Shown one piece after another: positions 1 through 9,746 of a stretch of DNA of 64,000 bases. The notes beneath the pieces were generated by a model. That model saw only the letters and a program-made list of their open reading frames with translations, was not told the origin of the DNA and searched no databases. How positions within the stretch are numbered: the stretch's first letter is position 1; each line of letters opens with the position of its first letter. A program made the position numbers and the translations under genes. Source of the DNA: Duncaniella sp. (lineage in GTDB: Bacteria; Bacteroidota; Bacteroidia; Bacteroidales; Muribaculaceae); the NCBI GenBank assembly GCA_023664955.1, contig JAMPEV010000001.1:1022680-1086679 (forward strand). The letters are read 5' to 3'.

Positions 1-987
<987 letters not shown>

Positions 988-1005
988 CTATTTAAATAGA
1001 GATAA

Positions 1006-1113
1006 TTAGATGTCTAATTCTTTAAGCTTTTCCGTATATTCAAGGTTATCACAAGTCGCCTTGTCGCGACCGCACTGTGAATAATCGGTGTATTTTCCCT
1101 TTTTCAAGGCCAT
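1006..1113 (-). CDS. Small 35-aa cysteine-containing protein ahead of POR
   Basis: An ATG at 1113 opens 35 codons ending in TAA at 1006. The product starts MALKKGKYTDYSQCGRDK and ends EYTEKLKELDI. It has two cysteines (Cys14 and Cys21) and many charged residues, with no signal peptide or membrane segment. It is on the same strand as the POR gene and ends 33 bp before it. A -33/-7 promoter pair lies so close upstream that the AUG would sit only about 6 nt into the transcript. I do not recognise the family. The clean reading frame, co-orientation and spacing favour a real small protein or a translated leader of the POR mRNA. It could still be chance. Confidence 0.55.
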   Translation of the reverse strand: MALKKGKYTDYSQCGRDKATCDNLEYTEKLKELDI

Positions 1114-1122
1114 TACTCGCCA

Positions 1123-1154
1123 CAAAAATACAAAAAAAATTCTATCTCCCCAAA
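1123..1154 (-). promoter_or_regulatory. Bacteroidetes-type promoter for small ORF and POR
   Basis: On the minus strand, TTTG (1154-1151) is followed after 20 bp by TATTTTTG (1130-1123), matching the -33 TTTG and -7 TAnnTTTG pattern. The expected transcription start is around 1118-1119, a few bases before the ATG at 1113. Confidence 0.55.
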
Positions 1155-1180
1155 AAAAATTTCTAATTCACCATCCCTGA

Positions 1181-1242
1181 TGTAGGGACTTACCATGGAG
1201 CGTCCTCCCCGATTGAGCTCGCTGAATCCGCCACAACACTCC
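1181..1242 (+). repeat. Dispersed intergenic repeat, copy A
   Basis: Begins TGTAGGGACTTACCATGGAG, continues with CGTCCTCCCC and GATTGAGCTCGCTGAATCC, and ends near CCACAACACTCC. The same order of motifs recurs at 53707, 56337 and, inverted, near 32591. The core GGAC..CCATGG..GCGTCC is a degenerate palindrome. It is non-coding and lies between divergent genes. Confidence 0.6.
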
Positions 1243-1495
1243 AAATTCCGACGAAAATAGCGGTACGTCGTGCTCTGCACCTAAAAAATAGTCCGTGTCA
1301 CATAGTAATAAGCCCGGACTATAATCCGCACGGCAAGCTCACATTGACATTTTTGCTACAACCAATATATGATCCACCCCAATCAGCAGTGGCTGCGCCA
1401 CTGGCATAGTCCCTTCTTCTGCGATTTTAACGCCTGACCTGACAGATTCTATGAGACATCGCCAGTGGTATTCACCACGCTTTTCGCCCCTAATA
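1243..1495. other. Non-coding stretch with two small inverted repeats
   Basis: No credible gene. There is an 8-bp inverted repeat, ATAGTCCG (1288-1295) with CGGACTAT (1315-1322), and a tight hairpin CAGTGGC-TGC-GCCACTG (1387-1403). Neither is followed by a T-run, so they do not look like terminators. Function unknown. Confidence 0.35.
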
Positions 1496-1526
1496 TTGTG
1501 GCAACAGATTTTTTTTCATACTTTTG
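1496..1526 (+). promoter_or_regulatory. Promoter of the prolyl oligopeptidase gene
   Basis: TTG at 1496-1498, 20 bp spacer, TACTTTTG at 1519-1526. A possible upstream TTG start at 1524 falls inside the -7 box, which supports translation from the ATG at 1563 instead. Confidence 0.6.
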
Positions 1527-1562
1527 TGTGACCATTACGACATTTCTTCATTTCCCATATAT

Positions 1563-3695
1563 ATGGCAAAACATCAAACTTTAATTTTAGCCCTCATGAC
1601 CACCATGGCATACGGCTCATTCACCGGTTGCTCAAATTCCAAGCAACTTTCCTACCCCGCCGCTCCAAGCGACAACACTGTTGACACCATCTTCGGAATG
1701 GTTGTCCCTGACCCCTATCGTCCCCTTGAAAATGACACCGCTGCTGAAACCGTTAAGTGGGTGGAGGCCGAAAACGCTGTCACTCAAGAATATCTCTCCA
1801 AAATCCCGTTCCGCAAGCAGATTAACCAGCGTCTCACCGAGCTTAACAACTACGTGAAGCGCGGCCTCCCCTGGCGCGGCAACGACGGCATGTACTATTT
1901 CTATGAGAATGACGGGCTTAAGAACCAGTCAGTGCTTTATCGCATGGACTCTCCCACTTCAACTGAACGTGAAGTGTTCCTTGACCCCAATACCCTTAGC
2001 GATGACGGAACTGTAGCGCTTACAGGTGTTTACCAGTCGAAAGATGGTAAATACACCGCTTACACTATTTCCCGCAGCGGTTCTGACTGGACTGAGATAT
2101 ACCTGATGGACACCAAGACCAAGGAACTTCTCCCCGACCATATCGAATGGGCGAAATTCACAGGTGCTTCCTGGGATGGTGACGGATTCTACTACAGCGC
2201 ATATCCCCGTCCCGAAGAGGGCAAAGAGTTCTCCAACGCTAACCAAAACCATCTCGTGTACTATCACAAAGTAGGCACTCCCCAAAGCGATGACACAGTG
2301 GCTTTCAGCGACCCTGAACATCCGTTCCATTTCCACTCAGCCGGCGTGGCTGAGTCACAGCCGGTGATGTTCGTTTCAATCGGCGGCGAAGGTATCGGCG
2401 AGGCCCTCAAAGTACGCAGGAATGGCGTTTGGGAGACAATGGAAGAGTCTCAGGACTACAATAATAGCGTAATCGACGTCATTGACAATAAGATTTATAT
2501 ACTCACTTCGTTTGGTGCCCCCAAAAACCGTCTCATGGTTGCCGACCTTGCGAAACCGGGACGTGACAACTGGAAAGAGCTCGTGCCCGAAAGTGAGGGC
2601 GTGCTGGTGGACGCGCAATTCTCCGGCGACAAACTCTTCCTCACTTACGAGCAGGATGCCTCTAACCAAGTGGAAATCTATTCAATGGACGGCAAAAAAG
2701 AGAATGAAGTCAAGCTCCCGGGCTACGGTTCTGTTCATTTCGCCACTGACCGTAAACACCCGGAAGATGTGTTCTACTCTTTCACCTCTTTCACCTCACC
2801 CTCTACCCACTACTCTTACGACACTGCAACAGGCGAGAGTACCCGTCTTTTCCAAGCCGACATCAATGGAGTGAACCTCGATGACTATGTTACCGAACAG
2901 GTGTTCTATCCTTCAGCTGACGGTACTGAGATTCCCATGTTCATCACCTACAAGAAAGGACTTGAGAAAAATGGCAAAAACCCGGTGTTCCTCTACGGCT
3001 ATGGTGGCTTCAACATCTCACTTCCTCCAAGCTTCTCAGCTAACCGCATGTTCCTCCTTGAAAATGGCGTGATTTATGCTCAAGCAAACCTCCGTGGAGG
3101 CTCAGAGTATGGCGAGGCATGGCACGAAGCTGGGACTAAGCAGAATAAGCTCAACGTTTTCAATGACTTCATTGGAGCTGCCGAGTATCTCGTTAACGAA
3201 GGTTGGACCTCTCCTGAACATATCGCCATAAACGGTGGCAGCAACGGCGGCCTTCTCGTAGGCGCAACCGTTAACCTCCGTCCCGACCTCTTCAAAGTAG
3301 CTGTTCCTCAGGTTGGTGTGATGGATATGATGCGTTACCATCTGTTCACCATCGGCTGGAACTGGGCTTCCGACTATGGCACAAGCGCCGACTCTCCTGA
3401 GATGGCAAAATATCTCCTCGACTACTCGCCTCTACATACTATCCGCAACGATGGCACTCCTTATCCCGCCATCCTCGTCACTACAGCTGATCACGACGAC
3501 CGCGTGGTGCCCGCCCACTCATTTAAGTATGCCGCAGCCCTTCAGGCCGCTGACACCGGCGATGCCCCCAAGCTAATCCGCATCGACTCTAAAGCCGGAC
3601 ACGGAGCCGGCAAGCCCATAGCAAAAGTGCTTGACGAGTATACTGACATATATTCATTTATCTTCGAGAATCTTGGCATCGAGCCTAAGAAATAA
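1563..3695 (+). CDS. Prolyl oligopeptidase family lipoprotein (S9A serine peptidase)
   Basis: A 710-residue S9A peptidase that cleaves short proline-containing peptides. The N-terminus is a lipoprotein signal with a lipobox-like SFTGC, so it probably acts in the periplasm. A beta-propeller region (about residues 80-420) is followed by the alpha/beta-hydrolase domain. The nucleophile is Ser560 in GGSNGGLL. The Asp motif ADHDDRVVP and the His motif SKAGHGAGKP complete the triad. YGYGGF (about residue 480) and LRGGSEYGEAWH (about 520) are further S9A signatures. The ATG at 1563 was chosen because it gives the signal peptide and lies downstream of the promoter. The next gene starts 13 bp after the stop, so the two may be co-transcribed. 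Confidence 0.93.
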   Translation: MAKHQTLILALMTTMAYGSFTGCSNSKQLSYPAAPSDNTVDTIFGMVVPDPYRPLENDTAAETVKWVEAENAVTQEYLSKIPFRKQINQRLTELNNYVKRGLPWRGNDGMYYFYENDGLKNQSVLYRMDSPTSTEREVFLDPNTLSDDGTVALTGVYQSKDGKYTAYTISRSGSDWTEIYLMDTKTKELLPDHIEWAKFTGASWDGDGFYYSAYPRPEEGKEFSNANQNHLVYYHKVGTPQSDDTVAFSDPEHPFHFHSAGVAESQPVMFVSIGGEGIGEALKVRRNGVWETMEESQDYNNSVIDVIDNKIYILTSFGAPKNRLMVADLAKPGRDNWKELVPESEGVLVDAQFSGDKLFLTYEQDASNQVEIYSMDGKKENEVKLPGYGSVHFATDRKHPEDVFYSFTSFTSPSTHYSYDTATGESTRLFQADINGVNLDDYVTEQVFYPSADGTEIPMFITYKKGLEKNGKNPVFLYGYGGFNISLPPSFSANRMFLLENGVIYAQANLRGGSEYGEAWHEAGTKQNKLNVFNDFIGAAEYLVNEGWTSPEHIAINGGSNGGLLVGATVNLRPDLFKVAVPQVGVMDMMRYHLFTIGWNWASDYGTSADSPEMAKYLLDYSPLHTIRNDGTPYPAILVTTADHDDRVVPAHSFKYAAALQAADTGDAPKLIRIDSKAGHGAGKPIAKVLDEYTDIYSFIFENLGIEPKK

Positions 3696-3708
3696 TCCCT
3701 TCACCACA

Positions 3709-4626
3709 ATGAGACTTTTCCCCGTTATCACCACCGCTGTTTTATCCACCCTGCTCTCCGGATGCTTCACCGGTGTGGAATCCACACCTAAAATCACCGG
3801 CGCAGAGGTGAAAAAAGAGTGCGTCACAATTTCGCCCGAGGATAATTACCTAACCGGGGTTACTGATAGCCCCCTGTCGGAGTGGGAACGGGGAAAACGA
3901 TTCGTTGTTACCGACGATAAAATCAAACTGATTTTCGGCGCAACAGCCCCTGCCGAATCGCTTACCGGAAAGGAGATTACATTCACCGTCGCCACGGAAT
4001 CTACAGGCATAACCGGCGGAAATGTCACAGATCTGTCATTTACCACTCCAACCGGCGCAGTGGTGGAATATCGTATCAATCAGCCACTTAAAGAGCTTTC
4101 CAACAAGCCATCGCTTTCAGTGCCTTTCACCATCCAGCAGAGCATGGTGGAACAAGCACGTGAACTACTGAATGGCAAGCGATTATACATCCTAACACGT
4201 TCATGGCGTGATGACAATGACAATTCAGTGGGCGGTCGCCAATTTGTGCCGGTAACAATTGACTCAGTCTCGCCCGGCAATTCCATCTACCCGATAAAAG
4301 TGTCATTTACCGACGAGCACCGGATGCAAGGCCGCATGTTCATCACTCCCGGCGATAAGAAGAGTTCACCTCGCACCTTCTCAACCGTCTTCTCTTTCGA
4401 TAATCCTCGAAAAAAATATCCCGACATATCGCCTGAGAACTGGGACCTGATAATCAGAGGCAGAGTGGGCATCGGGATGACCCGCGAAGAATGTCGACTC
4501 GCGCTCGGCTCCCCCAAAGAGATTGACCGCGCCGCCAACAATTCGTATCTGCGAGAAGTATGGCTCTACGAGAATGGAATTTACCTCGTGTTCGAGGATG
4601 GATTGCTGAAATTCTACCGCCGATGA
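3709..4626 (+). CDS. Lipoprotein with C-terminal BamE/SmpA-like domain
   Basis: A 305-aa predicted lipoprotein: MRLFPVITTAVLSTLLSGC is a clear type II signal with lipobox LSGC. Residues about 30-235 are beta-rich and unassigned. The last 60 residues (GRVGIGMTREECRLALGSP, then EVWLYENGIYLVFEDGLL) resemble the BamE/SmpA fold, which helps assemble or stabilise envelope complexes. The frame is open further upstream, but the ATG at 3709 directly precedes the signal peptide and lies 13 bp after the peptidase stop. It is probably an envelope protein; any link to the peptidase is only positional. Confidence 0.7.
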   Translation: MRLFPVITTAVLSTLLSGCFTGVESTPKITGAEVKKECVTISPEDNYLTGVTDSPLSEWERGKRFVVTDDKIKLIFGATAPAESLTGKEITFTVATESTGITGGNVTDLSFTTPTGAVVEYRINQPLKELSNKPSLSVPFTIQQSMVEQARELLNGKRLYILTRSWRDDNDNSVGGRQFVPVTIDSVSPGNSIYPIKVSFTDEHRMQGRMFITPGDKKSSPRTFSTVFSFDNPRKKYPDISPENWDLIIRGRVGIGMTREECRLALGSPKEIDRAANNSYLREVWLYENGIYLVFEDGLLKFYRR

Positions 4627-4676
4627 TGCCTGTGGGCATTTCATAACTTCATCAGACCCCTACTAAAGAAATTTAG

Positions 4677-4726
4677 AAAACGCCCCCTCCGGTGAACACC
4701 TTCACCCTTGGGGACGTTTATTTTTA
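4677..4726 (+). terminator. Rho-independent terminator
   Basis: AAAACGCCCC pairs with GGGGACGTTT (one bulge), followed by ATTTTTATA. It lies about 50 bp after the lipoprotein stop and ends the two-gene unit. Confidence 0.7.
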
Positions 4727-4799
4727 TATGAAAGTGGAATCCAACTTCCACTATCTTTTATTTTGAATATTCTATAACTAAATAAAAACACATAAAATT

Positions 4800-5528
4800 A
4801 TGCTAAACGTAACATATCTTGACCACAGCGGGTTTGCAATCACTACTCCCGCAGCAATTATGGTGTTTGACTACTACAAGGATCCCGACAAGAAGTTGGA
4901 ACATGTATTGAAAATTTCGCCGGAGAAACCGGTGGTTTTCTTCGTTTCACACCATCATCCCGACCATTTCAACACATCCATTTTTGAACTTGCACAGGAC
5001 AGGAAGCGCACCTATGTGCTTTCCAACGACATATTCTCAAAAATCGTGCCTAAGAAGGGCATCTCAGTTGCTTGGATGAGTGCAGGTGATGTTATTGACC
5101 AGATTCCGGGGACTAAGGAAGTGAGGGCTTACGGGTCAACCGATGCCGGTGTTAGCTACGCTATTGCACTTGAAGATGGCAGCGTGGTATTCCATGCAGG
5201 TGATTTGAACGACTGGCACTGGAGCGAGGAGTCTACTCAGAAAGAGATTGAAAAAGCGGAGAGCAAGTTCCGTACCATCGTACACCGTATTGCCGAGGAT
5301 ATTCCTGAAATCAAGGTGGCTATGTTCCCGGTTGATGCTCGAATGGGAGCCGACTTCGCTAAAGGAGCCAACATCTTCCTCACTGAAGTGAAAGTCGACA
5401 ATTTCTTCCCGATGCACTTTTGGGGAGAACCGCAGAAGGCATGTGACTTCTCAACCTACGTCCCCCCCACGGTATCGACAAAATGCTACTGTATTGACAC
5501 TCCCGGAAAGACCGTAGAAATCAAGTAA
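4800..5528 (+). CDS. Metallo-beta-lactamase-fold hydrolase (UlaG-like)
   Basis: A 242-aa cytoplasmic protein of the metallo-beta-lactamase superfamily. The metal-binding motif HxHxDH is seen as VSHHHPDHF (His51, His53, Asp55, His56). A second metal-site segment is VVFHAGDLNDWHW (about residues 135-147), and FFPMHFWGE near residue 205 supplies the late histidine. Length and N-terminus (MLNVTYLDHSGFAITT) resemble the UlaG/lactamase_B_3 group, whose substrates are mostly unknown. It stands alone between two terminators, so context gives no substrate. Confidence 0.85.
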   Translation: MLNVTYLDHSGFAITTPAAIMVFDYYKDPDKKLEHVLKISPEKPVVFFVSHHHPDHFNTSIFELAQDRKRTYVLSNDIFSKIVPKKGISVAWMSAGDVIDQIPGTKEVRAYGSTDAGVSYAIALEDGSVVFHAGDLNDWHWSEESTQKEIEKAESKFRTIVHRIAEDIPEIKVAMFPVDARMGADFAKGANIFLTEVKVDNFFPMHFWGEPQKACDFSTYVPPTVSTKCYCIDTPGKTVEIK

Positions 5529-5561
5529 CCGCTTAGCCTCTTAATATAACCACTAAACCCA

Positions 5562-5601
5562 GGAGGACACATTGCAGAGCCGATGTGCCCTCCCATATTT
5601 T
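5562..5601 (+). terminator. Terminator of the MBL-fold gene
   Basis: GGAGGACACAT (5562-5572) pairs with ATGTGCCCTCC (5583-5593) with one mismatch, followed by CATATTTT. It lies about 35 bp after the stop at 5528. Confidence 0.6.
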
Positions 5602-5676
5602 GTAAAGCAAGATGCACAGTCTAATTATTGGTATGGGATTATGCTGGCGAATGCTGGGATAATATTTCACTAATGG

Positions 5677-7149
5677 CTACTCGGTCAAGTCTTTTTCTTT
5701 GACTTTGAGGGGAGCGGTGGGAATTCCGGTCATATCGGGGAGGAGGTATTTGCAATTCGCATCAACAGCTATCAGTACGAGGTCGTCACTTCCCTCGGGG
5801 ATATACCGATATGTTTTGTCCTTTGTATTTTCGAGGTATCTCAGTTCTCCCGTTGAGGGGTTCATTATCCAGACATTTTTTTTATCGCCTGAGATACGGG
5901 AGAAATCGAGTTCCATGTCACGCCCTGTGTGATTATATACCATTAGATAGTCGTTGCCGCGAGTGGCCATTAGGCGGTCGTATCGAATACCATTATTCTT
6001 GACTATCAAGCTGTCAGGCACACGCTCGGTATAAGGGAATGCGAGCATCAGGTGCTTAATGTGCTTCATCTGGTTGCGTCCTGGATCGTCCAGGGTCTTC
6101 CACCATGGTTTTTTTTCACCGTCGGCATAATATGCGCCCAGAACTGCCGGTCGGACAAATTGCATGATGGCATTGTGACCATAGGTGTGACCGCAAGAAC
6201 CCGAAAAAACCGACCAATAGGCATAACGGCGCACATCCTTGTCATTCCAAAGCGGTTCTTCAGCCGAATGAAGTCCTTGAGGGATGTCCTCGTAGCTCGG
6301 TTCGCCGTCGAGAACCGGCTTTATCGGTTGGTGAACCCAGGCAGAGTCGACATACATCCATGAATCCTCCTCGGTACCATCGGGGATGGGATAATCTTTG
6401 TTACCCATGCGCTGGTTATAGCGTCGGTGTCCGCTTTGGAACATATTGAAATCCAACCAGTGGCAATCATTAAACCATTTAGCGGAAGTGGTGCGTCCGC
6501 GTGGGTGGAAAGTCATTAGATGATCAGGATCGATGTCACGTATAGTCTCTGCAAGAGTTATCCACTCCTTCGTCTTGATGTCGCCCTGGATGTCTCCCCC
6601 GATAATCCAAATTATATTCTTGCGTTTGCCATATCGTTCGGCGAGAAATGTTCCATATTCTCGTGCCTGCTCCTCATTCATCAGTCCGGCTTTCACAAGA
6701 CCGCCCCACACGCACACCATGCCAATATATATGCCCTCACGTTCAGCCACATCAATGATATAATCGAGGTGCTCCCAATAGCCATATTCGCCGGGGGTGC
6801 TCGCCTTGCTCATATCCCATCCGAATGGGTGTGACATTTTCCCGTAAGCATTGATGGCCGGTATGCCGTTTATCACCTGTATTTGCACCACATTGAACCC
6901 TGCTTCAGCAGAGCGACGCAGATAATATGCGGCTTCATCGCGGTCGAGGCGTTCGGGCAATAGCCAGCCGGTATCCCCGAGCCAAAAGAACGGAGAGCCG
7001 TCGCGGTGCACGAGAAATCTATTGTTGTCGGATACTTTCAGGTCCCATTTATCGTTGTCATTTGCTTTGGTAGCACTGTTACCTATCCCAACACCCATTG
7101 TAGCGGCAAAGATTACAGTTACGAAAAATTTCAAAAATAAGTTTTTCAT
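5677..7149 (-). CDS. GH140-type glycosidase (DUF4038 apiosidase-like, collagen-binding-like C-terminus)
   Basis: A 490-aa secreted protein with a signal peptide at residues 1-29. Residues about 36-390 match the DUF4038/GH140 TIM-barrel family (FLVHRDGSPFFWLGDTGWLL, then IIWIIGGDIQGD and SVFSGSCGHTYGHNAIMQF). Characterised GH140 members release apiose-linked chains from pectic rhamnogalacturonan II. Residues about 400-480 (YLMVYNHTGRDMELD, VWIMNPSTGEL) fit the putative collagen-binding domain often found at the C-terminus. There is no neighbouring SusC/SusD pair or pectin gene, so the substrate is uncertain. A TATCTTTG box on the minus strand at 7193-7186 is a possible -7 element. Confidence 0.85.
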   Translation of the reverse strand: MKNLFLKFFVTVIFAATMGVGIGNSATKANDNDKWDLKVSDNNRFLVHRDGSPFFWLGDTGWLLPERLDRDEAAYYLRRSAEAGFNVVQIQVINGIPAINAYGKMSHPFGWDMSKASTPGEYGYWEHLDYIIDVAEREGIYIGMVCVWGGLVKAGLMNEEQAREYGTFLAERYGKRKNIIWIIGGDIQGDIKTKEWITLAETIRDIDPDHLMTFHPRGRTTSAKWFNDCHWLDFNMFQSGHRRYNQRMGNKDYPIPDGTEEDSWMYVDSAWVHQPIKPVLDGEPSYEDIPQGLHSAEEPLWNDKDVRRYAYWSVFSGSCGHTYGHNAIMQFVRPAVLGAYYADGEKKPWWKTLDDPGRNQMKHIKHLMLAFPYTERVPDSLIVKNNGIRYDRLMATRGNDYLMVYNHTGRDMELDFSRISGDKKNVWIMNPSTGELRYLENTKDKTYRYIPEGSDDLVLIAVDANCKYLLPDMTGIPTAPLKVKEKDLTE

Positions 7150-7290
7150 GTCAGTGAATTTGAGGATTTCTAATGAATACGGCTACAAAGATACAAAATA
7201 GTTCAGAAAAAACCTTTCTAGATTTGGGCTTTAGAGTCAAATGGCAAGTGCAAATATTATTATTTGGGCAATTGAGCAAATACAATCCAA

Positions 7291-7330
7291 CAAAAAAACT
7301 CGCCGGGGAATTGGGGATTCTGCCGGCGAG
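7291..7330 (-). terminator. Terminator of the OmpA-family gene
   Basis: A perfect 8-bp stem, CTCGCCGG (7299-7306) with CCGGCGAG (7323-7330), is followed on the minus strand by seven T residues (7298-7292). It lies about 50 bp after the stop at 7383. Confidence 0.85.
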
Positions 7331-7382
7331 GGAAGTATTGATGATTATAATTATTCTTTTCTATATGTAGCTATATGCTGAA

Positions 7383-8084
7383 TTATTGTAGTGTGCCGTT
7401 GTTGGCCGCTTCGATCATTTCCTTGTTAGCGGTGATATATATCTCCACACGGCGATTCTGGGCACGGCCTTCGGGTGTGCTGTTGGATGCAATATAGTCC
7501 TGCATTGGAAGACCCTCTGCAGAAAGTCGGGTGGCAGAGATACCACTGTTGAGCAAATAGTTACGTACAGCATCAGCACGGCCTGTGGCGACACGTTCAT
7601 TTACAGCCATAGTACCGGTGTCATCGGTGTAGCCATAAATCTGCACGTTGGTCTGAGGATTATTCATCAGCGAAGCGGCAAATTTGGTCAAGTCGGTTTT
7701 TGCTCCCGCACTTAGAGTTGTGCCATTTGTGGGGAAAAGGATACCGCCATTGAAAGTGACCTTAATAGCTTGCAAGCCATTATTGTCAGTTACCTTTTCA
7801 ACTTCAGCCTGTTTCGCTAATTCCTCCTGTAGTTCCTTTTGCTGCTTGTCCATCTTCTTGCCGATGAGCACACCGGCACCCGCACCAACGCCTGCTCCGA
7901 CAGCGGCACCGATTGCAGCACCTTTACCACCACCAATCAAAGCGCCAAGACCGGCACCCAGGGCTGCGCCGCCACCGCCACCTATGGCAGCTCCCTTACC
8001 GGTATTGGACATTGATGAACATCCCGTCGTAAAGAGTACGCATAAGGCTAAAGCGGGTACTCCCAATATTTTCAATAGTTTCAT
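7383..8084 (-). CDS. OmpA-family lipoprotein with glycine-zipper
   Basis: A 233-aa predicted outer-membrane lipoprotein. The signal peptide ends in a lipobox (FTTGC, Cys22). Residues 29-75 are a glycine-zipper segment rich in GAAIGG/GAGVGAG repeats, which can insert into or pack on membranes. A short charged helix (KKMDKQQKELQEELAKQ) follows. The C-terminal OmpA domain (about 100-220) has VQIYGYTDDTG and GRAQNRRVEIYI, the peptidoglycan-binding signature. It probably anchors the outer membrane to the cell wall. A TAATTTTG box (8129-8122) sits in the upstream gap. Monocistronic by terminator and spacing. Confidence 0.92.
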   Translation of the reverse strand: MKLLKILGVPALALCVLFTTGCSSMSNTGKGAAIGGGGGAALGAGLGALIGGGKGAAIGAAVGAGVGAGAGVLIGKKMDKQQKELQEELAKQAEVEKVTDNNGLQAIKVTFNGGILFPTNGTTLSAGAKTDLTKFAASLMNNPQTNVQIYGYTDDTGTMAVNERVATGRADAVRNYLLNSGISATRLSAEGLPMQDYIASNSTPEGRAQNRRVEIYITANKEMIEAANNGTLQ

Positions 8085-8279
8085 CTTAATAAATATTTAG
8101 TTAATATGTTAATTCTCGTTACAAAATTAGGAAAATCATTTGATAAACCAACGAGGTGTAATAAAAATATGACGCAACTAACCATCACATCAGTATAATT
8201 ATTACATAAAATATCAACCAAAAGTTTACACCATACCTTAATAAACTACATTTTTTAACTAACGACCGATAAAACCATC

Positions 8280-9533
8280 TCAATTAGGACGATAGACAAG
8301 AGTGCAGGAATGCGCCGGAGCTATCACAAGTTGCGCTGCGGCTGTTAATTCCTCAGATGTTATTTTAGAATATGCCGGAACAATGGAATTGATATCTTCG
8401 CCATGCATACCTGACATAGCGAGAGCTTGGGCACGCGATAGATAGTTGACAGATGAGAATGTGAAATCACTTGCGAACCGGTTGATGGCGCGCTGAACCT
8501 CGTAGCTTCCAATTGCATTTTTGCATTCATCGAAAGGGCGTGTGAGATTCAGGGCTTGCTCAGTGAGCATCCTTTCGGCTTGCAGTATTGCCAGATTGGA
8601 GTTGTCGTTGAGCGTACCCTTTAGCATAAGAAATCCCGGTTCTTCACTACCCGATATAGAAGCATCTGCGGCTGAGAATAAGTTACCGTTCATTACCAAA
8701 TTCCGGTATAAACGAGACGACCGGCCAGATGCAAGCAAATCGGTGAGGAGATCACATTCTATATATCCTTTCTCTCCGTATCCAGGCATCGGATATGCTA
8801 TGATAACTTGGGGGAAAGGGACTTTGCCGGATACTTCGAGACGGTGTGAGGTGACAATAGGAGCTTCTGCCGAATATAGACGTGGGGCTATATTGCGGCG
8901 AGGTATATCGCCAAACCATTTTCCCACCTTGTCCTTGACCTCCTCTAAGGAGACATTCCCGGAAATTGCCATAACCGCATTATTGGGAGCATAGTGCGAG
9001 TAGAAAAATTCTTTTATGTCACCGATGGTTATTTTCTCAAGGTGCGAGATGTCTTTACCGATTGTGGGATAACGATAGGGGTGTGTCTGGTATAGCAGCG
9101 AGCGGAGATGATGTGCCATGTCGCCGTAGGGACGGTTGAGATGCGTTTGTTTAAACTCTTCAATCACAACGCTCCGCTGAATTTCAAGAGACTTTTCGGA
9201 GAATGAGAGAGCCAGCATGCGGTCGCTTTCAAGCCACAGAAGCGTGTCGAGATTCTGTTTGGGTGCGACATCGTAAAAATTCGTGAAGTCGTTAGATGTC
9301 CATGCATTGTTAATACCGCCGGCACGTTCCATTTCATCGTCAAAATCAGGAATATTGGCAGACCCGGCAAACATTAGATGCTCTAAAAGATGGGCAATAC
9401 CGGTCATGTCAGAGTGCTCATCACGAGCTCCGACGTTGTAAAGGATATTGACTGCCACCATGGCAGTGTAAGGGTCATGGTTGTAAACCACTTTCAGACC
9501 GTTGTCGAGGGTGAATATATTATAATTAATCAT
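8280..9533 (-). CDS. M16 family zinc metallopeptidase
   Basis: A 417-aa pitrilysin/processing-peptidase-like protein. The inverted zinc motif HxxEH is present as HLLEH (residues 48-52), and a third ligand lies about 74 residues later in VVIEEFKQ. Other family landmarks are NVGARDEHSDMTGIAHLLEH and NDFTNFYDVAP. The C-terminal half (about 185-410) matches the catalytically inactive M16 domain (SGKVPFPQVIIAYPMPGYG). No signal peptide is evident, so it may be cytoplasmic or exported by an unrecognised route. TACCTTTG at 9560-9553 on the minus strand is a plausible -7 box, with ATTG 18 bp upstream. Confidence 0.92.
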   Translation of the reverse strand: MINYNIFTLDNGLKVVYNHDPYTAMVAVNILYNVGARDEHSDMTGIAHLLEHLMFAGSANIPDFDDEMERAGGINNAWTSNDFTNFYDVAPKQNLDTLLWLESDRMLALSFSEKSLEIQRSVVIEEFKQTHLNRPYGDMAHHLRSLLYQTHPYRYPTIGKDISHLEKITIGDIKEFFYSHYAPNNAVMAISGNVSLEEVKDKVGKWFGDIPRRNIAPRLYSAEAPIVTSHRLEVSGKVPFPQVIIAYPMPGYGEKGYIECDLLTDLLASGRSSRLYRNLVMNGNLFSAADASISGSEEPGFLMLKGTLNDNSNLAILQAERMLTEQALNLTRPFDECKNAIGSYEVQRAINRFASDFTFSSVNYLSRAQALAMSGMHGEDINSIVPAYSKITSEELTAAAQLVIAPAHSCTLVYRPN

Positions 9534-9656
9534 GGTAAATCAAAATAGTTGTCAAAGGTAGGAAAAAATGCTGAGAAACAATGCTTAAGTGAATAAATGA
9601 AACAAAAAATAAACAAAAAGTACGTAACTAGATTAGATTTTCACATTTAACCGCCT

Positions 9657-9687
9657 TTTGATATTATGAATTAATTGATTACATTTG
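9657..9687 (+). promoter_or_regulatory. Promoter of xerD
   Basis: TTTG (9657-9660), 19-bp spacer, TACATTTG (9680-9687): a textbook Bacteroidetes promoter. Transcription should start near 9691, which supports translation from the ATG at 9747. Confidence 0.7.
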
Positions 9688-9746
9688 CGGTGCGATATCA
9701 TAAGATTGCCCCTACCGAGACAATCAACTTCATACAAAATTCCCCA

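Noticed and set aside
1524-1562. Upstream TTG start for the prolyl oligopeptidase
   Set aside because: It lies in the -7 promoter box and would bury the lipoprotein signal peptide.
7173-7370. 65-codon plus-strand ORF between the GH140 and OmpA genes
   Set aside because: It runs through the minus-strand terminator at 7291-7330 and a -7 box, and its composition is not protein-like.
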